Below are positions 8,605 to 14,288 of a DNA stretch of 14,288 nucleotides, one piece after another. The notes beneath the pieces are model-generated. The model saw only the letters and a program-made list of their open reading frames with translations. It was not told the origin of the DNA and made no database searches. Source of the DNA: Myxococcota bacterium (GTDB lineage Bacteria > Myxococcota > Polyangia > GCA-2747355 > JAKLHH01). Location of the stretch: the NCBI GenBank assembly GCA_022710245.1, contig JAKLHH010000059.1, positions 1 to 14,288 of the forward strand. The letters run 5' to 3'. Each line of letters starts with the position of its first letter. Positions within the stretch are counted from its first letter, which is position 1. The translations under genes were made by a program, and so were the position numbers.

Positions 8605-9990
8605 TCAGGGCTGGCCGAGGTAGCTCTTCAGCTTGGTCTCCAGCTGCGTCTGGCTGTACCCGTAGGACTTGTCGAGGACCTTGAGCGTCTTCGCGTCGAC
8701 GATCAGGTTCACGGGCGTCACTCCCGTGGTGTTGTAGATGATGCTCTCGGCGTCGACGTCGATGCCGACCGCGCCCGCCGCCTTCTGGCTGATCACCCAC
8801 TTGTCGAGGAAGGCCTGCGAGGGCGGCTCGCCCGAGGTCGCCGACTCGAAGAGGACCTGGAAGATGGCCAGCCCCTGGGGGCCGTAGGTGCTGAGCAGCG
8901 CCGCGGAGTGCTGCGTCTCCTGCTGGCACGGGTTGCACCAGCCGGCGGAGATGTTGAAGAGCACGACCTTCGCCTTGCTCGCCACCTCGGAGAGCCGCAG
9001 CACCTGGAGCTGCTTGCCGCTCACCGAGCCGCCCGCGTCGGCGTAGCCGATGGTCGCGAAGTCCTCGAGGACGTCGCCCACCTCGCCGATCGGGGAGACG
9101 CTGACGCAGCCCTGCATCTGCTTGAGCGAGGAGTCGTAGTGGGGCACGCACTGCTGGTCGCCGCCGCCCACGTCGACGCAGTCGTACTTCGACGAGGGGC
9201 AGCCCTTGCTCTTGCAGTCCTGGCCGCAGAACTGCTCGCCGGTGAAGGTGTTGGCGATGCAGAAGCTGCTCGCGGCGCAGTCGCTGTTGTGGCAGGGCTG
9301 GCAGAGCGCTCCGTCGCCGTCGCACTTGCCGGCCTTGTGCACGCAGCGAGGCGCGCCGCCGACCGTCTTGCACTCGGCGAAGCGCGGGCACTCGGTCTGG
9401 CCGGGCGTGCAGGCGCGCGAGCAGAAGCCCTCGCTCCCCTGCTTCACGCAGAGCTTGCCCGCCCCGCAGTTGCCGTCGTGGTAGCAGCGGGTGCAGAAGA
9501 GGCGGCGGATGCAGTGCCGCTTGCCGGTGGTGTACTCGCTGCAGTGGTGCGTGGCGGGGCAGTCCACGTCGGACTTGCAGTCCGCGGTGCAGTAGGCCGG
9601 CGCCCAGCTCACCCCGCCCCAGCAGCTCGTCCCCGTCGGACAGCTCCCGCTGATCGCGCACGAGCTCCCCACCCCCTTGGGGTAGGCCGGCGTGTGGCAG
9701 AAGGGCCGCTTGCCGTCGTCGCTGGTGCAGTCCTGCCCCACCGCGCACTCCGCCGGGGCGCTGCAGCGTCTGGCGCAGGTCGCCTGGTAGCAGATCGCGC
9801 TGGCGCACTCGCCATCCGCGCTGCAGGCCTCCCCCGGCTGCTTCGTGCCCGAAGAGCCCTCGCTGCGCGCGCTGTCCCGCTGGCTGGCCTCGGCCGCCGC
9901 GCCTAGGTCCCTGGTCTCGCTCGCGCCCGAGCCCGAGCAGCCACACGCCGCCGCCGCCAGAGCGGCGAGGAAGATGGTTCGCGCTGTCAT
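8605..9990 (-). CDS. Cys-rich lipoprotein with C-terminal thioredoxin-like (TlpA/AhpC-type) domain
   Basis: A 461-residue protein. The start ATG at 9990 follows AAGGAGA by 7 bases; upstream in-frame codons would bury the signal. 'MTARTIFLAALAAAACGC' is a lipoprotein signal (Cys16). After a short Ser/Ala/Asp linker, residues ~54-300 are a Cys-rich array of small disulfide modules ('GEACSADGECASAICYQATC', 'GKLCVKQGSEGFCSRACTPG', 'LCQPCHNSDCAASSFC'), common in myxobacterial secreted proteins. Residues ~325-461 form a thioredoxin fold: 'KVVLFNISAGWCNPC' with the CxxC at 352-355, and 'TTGVTPVNLIVD' with the expected cis-Pro at 426. Likely an envelope thiol-disulfide or redoxin-type protein; the Cys-rich part may bind a partner or substrate. 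It is convergent with the lipoprotein gene at 8130. Confidence 0.88.
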   Translation of the reverse strand: MTARTIFLAALAAAACGCSGSGASETRDLGAAAEASQRDSARSEGSSGTKQPGEACSADGECASAICYQATCARRCSAPAECAVGQDCTSDDGKRPFCHTPAYPKGVGSSCAISGSCPTGTSCWGGVSWAPAYCTADCKSDVDCPATHHCSEYTTGKRHCIRRLFCTRCYHDGNCGAGKLCVKQGSEGFCSRACTPGQTECPRFAECKTVGGAPRCVHKAGKCDGDGALCQPCHNSDCAASSFCIANTFTGEQFCGQDCKSKGCPSSKYDCVDVGGGDQQCVPHYDSSLKQMQGCVSVSPIGEVGDVLEDFATIGYADAGGSVSGKQLQVLRLSEVASKAKVVLFNISAGWCNPCQQETQHSAALLSTYGPQGLAIFQVLFESATSGEPPSQAFLDKWVISQKAAGAVGIDVDAESIIYNTTGVTPVNLIVDAKTLKVLDKSYGYSQTQLETKLKSYLGQP

Positions 9991-10358
9991 CGACGTCTCC
10001 TTGCGTCTGGCCCTGCCGTGAGTGAGCGTGGACGATCGCAGGCGAGATAGTACGGGCGGTCCGTCGACGCAATCGCGAGCGCCCCCTTTGGGCACGCGTT
10101 CCCACCACCTTGCAGCCGGCGGTCTCGGCTGCGCGGTGCACCCGGCGCGCGCGCAGGTCGCCGCTGCCGGCGTGCAGCTTGCAGGAGCCTCAGGAGCCCG
10201 GTTGACACCGGGCCTTCTCGCGGTCGATCCAGGTGATGTATCTTGCTCTGAGTGAGATCAGCCGGCAGCCAGCTGCGGTCGGATCCTGCCCTGCCAGGGT
10301 GCTCGGGCGGCGCCACGCACGATGGCGCCCCCCTCCCCTGGCGCGCGTCGGGCCGCGC
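9991..10358. other. Divergent intergenic region upstream of the sigma-factor operon
   Basis: A 368-base gap between the minus-strand thioredoxin-like gene and the plus-strand ECF sigma gene; no convincing gene on either strand. It holds the inverted repeat at 10196-10213, a direct repeat of CAGGAGCC (10182-10189, 10191-10198) and a weak sigma-54-like site at 10168-10183 (CGGCGT-N5-TTGCA). An in-frame GTG-ATG at 10233/10236 would extend the sigma factor by 41-42 residues of non-conserved sequence. Confidence 0.6.
10196..10213. promoter_or_regulatory. Palindrome containing a TTGACA box, possible operator
   Basis: GCCCGGTTGACACCGGGC is a perfect 7-bp inverted repeat around TGAC. TTGACA (10202-10207) inside it looks like a -35 element, but no good -10 box lies at the proper distance, so it is not called a promoter. 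It sits about 150 bases before the preferred sigma-factor start. Confidence 0.35.
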
Positions 10359-10964
10359 GTGAGCGAGCTCTACGACGATCCGCGGCTCCTCGAGCGCCTG
10401 CGGGCGGGCGACCGCCTGGCGCAGGAGCTCGTCTGGCGCGCCGAGCGCAAGCGCCTGGAGGGGCTCGCCGCCTCGGTGCTGCGCGGAGCGGCCGCCGACG
10501 TCGAGGAGCTGGTCGCCGATCTCTTCTGCGACTTCTTCGCGCGCTACGTGCACGAGCTGCGCACGAGCCAGGCCATCCCCGCCTACCTCCGCGTGATGGC
10601 CGTGCGCCGCGCGCGGCGGCGGCGCGAGCGCCTGGCCCGCCAGGTGGAGGTGGAGCCGGAGACGCTCACGGCGGCCGCCGTGGACCCGCTCCACGCGCTC
10701 CACGACGAGGCGCTGCGCCGCCGCCTCGAGGGCTGCCTGGAGCAGCTCACGCTCCGCGCGCGGCGCATCCTCCGCCTCCACTTCGGCCACGACCAGAGCT
10801 ACGCGGTGATCAGCGACGGCCTCGGCGTGACCCGGCAGGCCGTGGGCAAGACCGTGGGCAAGAGCCTGGGCGCGCTGCGCCGATGCCTGGAGCAGGGCGG
10901 CCTGGCGCTGGCCGACGGGGACGCCGCTGACGAGGGCGCCGCCACCGAGGAGAGCCCGCCATGA
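10359..10964 (+). CDS. ECF-type RNA polymerase sigma factor
   Basis: A 201-residue protein from GTG 10359, chosen because 'SELYDDPRLLERLRAGDRLAQ' is the usual ECF N-terminus; the in-frame start at 10233/10236 adds an Arg/Pro-rich stretch unlike the family. No strong ribosome site supports either. Sigma region 2 is at ~14-90 ('DVEELVADLFCDFFARYV', then 'AIPAYLRVMAVRRARRRRER'). Region 4 is at ~120-177 ('LEQLTLRARRILRLHFGHDQ', then 'YAVISDGLGVTRQAVGK' as the helix-turn-helix). An acidic tail follows. Its stop overlaps the anti-sigma start (ATGA at 10961-10964), the classic sigma/anti-sigma arrangement. It probably directs its own operon and other envelope genes; the target promoter is not identifiable here. 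Confidence 0.9.
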   Translation: MSELYDDPRLLERLRAGDRLAQELVWRAERKRLEGLAASVLRGAAADVEELVADLFCDFFARYVHELRTSQAIPAYLRVMAVRRARRRRERLARQVEVEPETLTAAAVDPLHALHDEALRRRLEGCLEQLTLRARRILRLHFGHDQSYAVISDGLGVTRQAVGKTVGKSLGALRRCLEQGGLALADGDAADEGAATEESPP

Positions 10965-11782
10965 CTGGCCCCGTGCTCCGCGAGGAGCTGCGCCGCGTGC
11001 TGCGGCCCGAGGAGGAGGTCGGCGAGATGCCCGGAGCCGAGCCGTGCTCGCTCGCGCTCTATCGCCAGGCCGCCGGGGAGAGCACGGCGGAGGAGGAGCG
11101 GGCGTTCCAGGCCCACCTCGCGAGCTGCGCTGGCTGCCGCGAGGACCTCGCCGCCCTCGCTGATCAGCACCCGGACGCCTGGAGGGTCCGCCCCGCGCGC
11201 CGCGCCCGCGTCCTCGCGCTCCGCTGGGTCGCCGCGGCCGCGATCGTGCTGCTCGCCGCGGGGGTGGTCCTCTGGCGGCTGCGACCGCCGCCCGAGGGGC
11301 CGGGCGCGCCCGAGCTGCGGGTGAAGGGCGGGCACCGGCTGCAGGTCGCGGTGCAGCGCGGCGGCGAGCGCTTCGTCGCCCGCTCCGGCGCGCACCTCCT
11401 TAGCGGCGACGTCCTCGGCTTCTTCTACACCGCCCCGGCGGAGGCCTGGGTCGCCGTGCTCTTCGTCGACGAGGGCGGACGGGTGACCCGCCTCTTCCCG
11501 GCGGGCGAGGAGGCGCTCGCGCGGCTCCCGGCGGGGGCCCAGCGGCCGCTCCCGGACGGCGCCGTCCTCGAGGAGGGGAAGGGCTGCGAGTGGATCGTCG
11601 GCTTCTTCGCGCAGCGCGCCGGGCCCGTCGCCCCGCTCGCCGACGCGCTGCGCGCCGCGGTGGCGCGGCGCGGGTCCGCCTGCTCACTCCCGCCCCTGGC
11701 GCTGGAGGCGACGGCGGTGGATGTGGTAGTGCTCAGGCGCTCGAACACCAATCGGGTTGGCGGACCGAGCCAGGCGAAGTGA
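10961..11782 (+). CDS. Membrane anti-sigma factor: zinc-finger N-terminus, DUF4384-like periplasmic domain
   Basis: A 273-residue protein overlapping the sigma gene by four bases. Residues 29-59 carry an anti-sigma zinc-finger motif with H52-x3-C56-x2-C59 ('AHLASCAGC') and an upstream Cys29. One transmembrane helix lies at ~86-106 ('LRWVAAAAIVLLAAGVVLW'). The outer part (~145-235) resembles DUF4384 ('LLSGDVLGFFYTAPAEAWVA', then 'VLFVDEGGRVTRLFPAGEE'), a domain I know from caspase-linked proteins. The last 13 residues (SNTNRVGGPSQAK) and the TGA stop at 11780-11782 lie inside the left arm of the inverted-repeat element, so the original 3' end may have been replaced. Expected role: hold the sigma factor at the membrane until an envelope signal. 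Confidence 0.85.
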   Translation: MTGPVLREELRRVLRPEEEVGEMPGAEPCSLALYRQAAGESTAEEERAFQAHLASCAGCREDLAALADQHPDAWRVRPARRARVLALRWVAAAAIVLLAAGVVLWRLRPPPEGPGAPELRVKGGHRLQVAVQRGGERFVARSGAHLLSGDVLGFFYTAPAEAWVAVLFVDEGGRVTRLFPAGEEALARLPAGAQRPLPDGAVLEEGKGCEWIVGFFAQRAGPVAPLADALRAAVARRGSACSLPPLALEATAVDVVVLRRSNTNRVGGPSQAK

Positions 11783-11899
11783 TCGGAGCCACAGGCCAGG
11801 CGCGAGGAGGGCGCATACTGGTGGTACGTAACCGACGAGCAACGCCGCCTGTGGCTCCGAGGACGAGCCTGGCGACGGGAGCCAACCCGATTGGCGTTC
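11743..11899. repeat. 157-bp nested inverted-repeat element between anti-sigma and caspase genes
   Basis: The left arm 11743-11796 is complementary to the right arm 11847-11899. Perfect blocks are GAAC (11743-11746/11896-11899), CCAATCGGGTTGGC (11748-11761/11881-11894), GCCAGGC (11769-11775/11867-11873) and TCGGAGCCACAGGC (11783-11796/11847-11860). Blocks are separated by 6-7 base unpaired segments, and the central loop is 50 bases. The outer block is itself a small palindrome (GCCAA-CCCGA-TTGGC). The architecture resembles a MITE or REP/BIME-type element. As RNA it would fold into a long stem between two cistrons. Confidence 0.9.
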
Positions 11900-11928
11900 T
11901 AGGCAGGGCGCCGGCAGGAGAGGGACCA

Positions 11929-13596
11929 TTGCTGAAGAGCTCTGCCGCCTCCAGGGCAGCGACCGCGAGTCGCCTCGCGATCCTGATCCTCGCCGGGCTG
12001 CTGCTCCTCCCCGCCTCGGGCCGGGCGGGGTCTGCGGTGCGCTACGCCCTCGTCGTCGGCAACAACCACGGCACCTCGAACGAGAACCTGCCCGACCTGA
12101 AGCACGCCGAGGCCGAGGCGCGCCGCATCCAGGAGCGGCTGGTCACCCTCGGCAACTTCGATCGCGACCGCGTGATCCTGCTCCTCGGTCGCGGCCGCCG
12201 CGCCATCCTCGCCGCCGCGCGCCAGCTCGCCGAGCAGCAGCGGCGCGATCGCCAGACCCTGGGCCGCGTGGCCACGCTCTTCGCCTTCTTCTACACCGGC
12301 CACGGGCTGCAGGGGCAGCTCCTCACCGCCGACGCGCCGCTCACCGGCGCCGACCTCGCCGCGCTCTTCCGCGAGGCGGGCGCCACCTTCACCGTGGGCG
12401 TCTTCGACGCCTGCTTCTCCGGCAGCCTCAACCTCTCCACGCTGAGGGCCAAGGGGATCCGCTCGACGCCCGGCTTCAACGCCTTCGCCGACCTGCCGCG
12501 CGAGGTGCTCACCGCCGAGGGCACCATGTGGTTCGTCTCCAGCCGGCCCGACGAGGTGAGCTACGAGGACGACCGCGTGGGCGGGGTCTTCTCGCACTTC
12601 TTCGTCGAGGGGATGGCGCGCGCGCGCGCCGACTCCATCGGCGTCACCCTCGAGGACGTCTGGGAGTACGCACGCCTGCGCACGCAGCAGCACACCGAGC
12701 GCTCGGGCCGCCAGCAGACGCCGCAGAAGATGGTGCGCAACCTCACCGCGAGCGGCCCGCTCTACTTCTCCTTCCCCACTCGCCGCTCGGCCACGCTCGC
12801 CTTCGCTCGCGAGGTGAGTGGCCGCTTCGCCATCCGCTACGACGCGGGCCAGCTGGTGGAGGTGGTGCAGAAGACGCCTGGCCGGCGGCTCGCGGTCGCC
12901 ACCTACCCGGCGGAGATCGTGCTCGAGCGCCTCGACGGCCGCCGCGTGCAGCAGCGCTTCACCCTCGGCGCCGGCCAGACCGTGACCGTCGAGGATCGCG
13001 GGCGCTGGCAGGCGCGCGCGACGCTCGGCTCGCGCGAGGAGACGCTGCACACCAAGGGGCCGCTCTTCGAGGAGCTCGTCCTCGCCCACCGCGTGCGCAG
13101 CTGGACGGGCCTCGTCAGCCTCGGCTACCGCGCCGCGCTCTCGCCCGTCCTCCGCTCGGCCGCGGCTGTCCACCACCTGGTCGCCGGCCTGCGCGTCGAT
13201 CGCGGCCCGCTCTACCTCGCGCTCGCCACTGGCTACGGGCACGCGGCCGACGAGTACCCCGCCTGGGGCTACACCCTGCACTGCTTCGACCTCGGGCTCG
13301 AGGCGGGCGCCGCGCTCGACCTGGGGCCGCTGCGCGCCGGCCTCGGCGCCACGGCCGCGCTGCTGGTCCGCGACCTCCGCTACCGCGACGGGGCTGGCGG
13401 GGCCAGCGCGGGCGTCGGGCTGGGCCCCAGCGCCTCCCTGATCCTCCGCCTCGGCGAGCGGCCGCTGCCGCTCTTCGTCGTCCTCCGCGGCGGCCTCCGC
13501 GTCGAGCGCGCCGCTCCCGTGGCGCCCGCCGATGGACCGGCGGAGTGGCGCGCTGTACCCTGGGTGGCGGTGGACCTCGCGGCCCGCGTGTTCTGA
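11929..13596 (+). CDS. Secreted caspase-like protease (C14) with C-terminal outer-membrane beta-barrel-like domain
   Basis: A 555-residue protein. The start is taken as TTG 11929, 8 bases after GGAG in 'GGCAGGAGAGGGACCA'; the frame is open further upstream but runs through the inverted-repeat element. A signal peptide lies at ~1-36 ('LAILILAGLLLLPASGRAGS'). The caspase fold follows from ~37: 'RYALVVGNNHGTSNENLPDL', catalytic His125 in 'FFYTGHGLQG', catalytic Cys162 in 'VGVFDACFSG', then 'FVSSRPDEVSYEDDRVGGVF' and 'QTPQKM'. Residues ~290-380 are a beta-rich linker. Residues ~390-555 show alternating amphipathic strands ('GLVSLGYRAALSP', 'PLYLALATGYGHA', 'FDLGLEAGAALDL') and end in Phe, as outer-membrane barrels do. 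Likely a periplasmic caspase tethered to the outer membrane and controlled by the upstream sigma/anti-sigma pair. Confidence 0.87.
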   Translation: MLKSSAASRAATASRLAILILAGLLLLPASGRAGSAVRYALVVGNNHGTSNENLPDLKHAEAEARRIQERLVTLGNFDRDRVILLLGRGRRAILAAARQLAEQQRRDRQTLGRVATLFAFFYTGHGLQGQLLTADAPLTGADLAALFREAGATFTVGVFDACFSGSLNLSTLRAKGIRSTPGFNAFADLPREVLTAEGTMWFVSSRPDEVSYEDDRVGGVFSHFFVEGMARARADSIGVTLEDVWEYARLRTQQHTERSGRQQTPQKMVRNLTASGPLYFSFPTRRSATLAFAREVSGRFAIRYDAGQLVEVVQKTPGRRLAVATYPAEIVLERLDGRRVQQRFTLGAGQTVTVEDRGRWQARATLGSREETLHTKGPLFEELVLAHRVRSWTGLVSLGYRAALSPVLRSAAAVHHLVAGLRVDRGPLYLALATGYGHAADEYPAWGYTLHCFDLGLEAGAALDLGPLRAGLGATAALLVRDLRYRDGAGGASAGVGLGPSASLILRLGERPLPLFVVLRGGLRVERAAPVAPADGPAEWRAVPWVAVDLAARVF

Positions 13597-13619
13597 ACCC
13601 GGACCGCCGTCGACCCGGC

Positions 13620-13625
13620 AGGAGG
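13620..13625 (+). promoter_or_regulatory. Strong Shine-Dalgarno site in front of an ACG codon
   Basis: AGGAGG, extended to AGGAGGAG, ends 7 bases before ACG at 13633. No ATG, GTG or TTG stands at the proper distance in any frame. The site therefore decides the start of the downstream lipoprotein. Confidence 0.65.
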
Positions 13626-13632
13626 AGCGGCC

Positions 13633-14288
13633 ACGCGCGGCGCGGAGCAAAGAGAGTCGGTTGACGATCACCGGCGGCGGGGCGCTACCTGCCGTGGGCT
13701 GGGTCACCTCCTCCTCCTCGGCCTGCTGGCCGTCCTCGCGTCCTGCGAGGTCAGCGGCGTCTGTCGCGCGCACGAGGAGTGCGCCTGCGGCCTCTGCCAG
13801 AACGGCCGCTGCGTCCCCGACCCCTCCCGCTGTGGTGACGGGTCGACCGGCGAGGCCGGCGCGCCGGGCGACGGCCGCCCTCGCGACAGCAGCGCTCGCG
13901 ACGGCTCCTGCGGCGAGCTCTCCCCGGCCGCCTGCGAGGCGCTGGTCCTCGGAGACTGGTTCACCTGCCAGGGTGAGGGCACCACCTGCAGCGCCCTCGA
14001 CAACGACGGGATCCAGCTGCGCGCCGCCCGCGTCGCGCTGCCGCTCCTCGCGCCCGGCGACACGCTCGAGCCGGCGGAGGCCTACTGCGAGGTGGCGAGC
14101 GGCCAGGGGACCTACAGCTGGGACGGCAAGACGCTGCAGGTGCTGCTCAAGGACGGCACCTTCAAGGGCACGGTGGAGACCGAGCGGATCACCATCACCT
14201 GGATGAGCCTGCCCGGCGGAGGGAACCTGCTCACCAAACCCGTCACCATGATGCGCGTGGTCCCCGGCCGGTCCACCGGCACCTGCAA
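13633..14288 (+). CDS. Putative lipoprotein, 3' end outside window, apparent ACG start
   Basis: Open from the caspase stop (13594-13596, same frame) to the window end; 218 complete codons are visible from ACG 13633. There is no in-frame ATG, GTG or TTG before the signal peptide. The lipoprotein signal is clear: Arg-rich 'DDHRRRGATCRG', hydrophobic 'HLLLLGLLAVLASC', lipobox LASC with Cys38. A Cys-rich piece follows ('SGVCRAHEECACGLCQNGRC'), then a Gly/Asp/Arg linker and a beta-rich segment with 'DWFTCQGEGTTCSALDNDGI' and 'ERITITWMSLPGG'. I do not recognise the domain. It is the fourth gene of the sigma/anti-sigma/caspase run, 36 bases after the caspase gene, and could be a partner or cargo of the system. 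CTG 13699 is a less likely start, with no ribosome site. Confidence 0.72.

Noticed and set aside
9991..10090. Sigma-54-like site upstream of the thioredoxin-like lipoprotein gene (minus strand)
   Set aside because: The nearest candidate has 11 rather than 10 bases between GG and GC and a poor -24 box.
10040..10130. Minus-strand reading with a ferredoxin-like 'NACPKGALAI' motif
   Set aside because: Only the CPKGAL part is present; there is no CxxCxxC cluster nearby in any minus-strand frame and no sensible start or domain. Most likely chance, at best a decayed remnant.
11590..11928. In-frame 5' extension of the caspase gene
   Set aside because: It overlaps the anti-sigma gene out of frame and crosses the inverted repeat; the signal peptide begins only after TTG 11929.

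Overview
The window is about 14.3 kb of very GC-rich DNA with dense coding. Its genes point to a myxobacterium or close relative (Myxococcota, Polyangia-like). They encode many lipoproteins with Asp/Ala/Gly/Ser-rich linkers, a MYXO-CTERM-like C-terminal anchor, Cys-rich 'CDDGKDNDDDGLVDC' type spacers, a MoxR/VWA operon, and an ECF sigma/caspase operon. No rRNA, tRNA, transposase gene or CRISPR array was seen.

Region 1 (1-3822, + strand) is a tightly coupled three-gene operon: the C-terminal end of a MoxR-type AAA+ ATPase, a VWA-domain protein with a DxSxS metal site, and a TPR-like plus HEAT-repeat protein. It resembles the MoxR-VWA chaperone or conflict modules common in myxobacteria. The upstream part lies outside the window.

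Region 2 (3823-6373, +) holds a lipoprotein gene with a beta-helix-like domain that is cut off. The break falls at a 30-bp direct repeat present twice upstream of an intact papain-family cysteine protease lipoprotein with two P-domains. Both repeat copies contain a near-consensus sigma-54 promoter core (TGGCCC-N5-TTGC).

Region 3 (6374-9990) holds, in order, a minus-strand CAP-domain protein with a MYXO-CTERM-like tail, a plus-strand short Pro/Asp-rich lipoprotein with an exact sigma-54 consensus promoter (TGGCAC-N5-TTGCT), and a minus-strand Cys-rich lipoprotein ending in a thioredoxin-like domain with a WCNPC motif. The intergenic regions are rich in palindromes.

Region 4 (9991-14288, +) is an ECF sigma factor, a zinc-finger anti-sigma/DUF4384-like membrane protein, and a secreted caspase-like protein that ends in a probable outer-membrane beta-barrel. 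Next is a lipoprotein cut by the window end, whose best start codon is ACG behind a strong Shine-Dalgarno site. A 157-bp nested inverted repeat lies between the anti-sigma and caspase genes and supplies the anti-sigma stop codon. The cluster looks like an envelope-stress or cell-fate module in which release of the sigma factor would control a periplasmic caspase.
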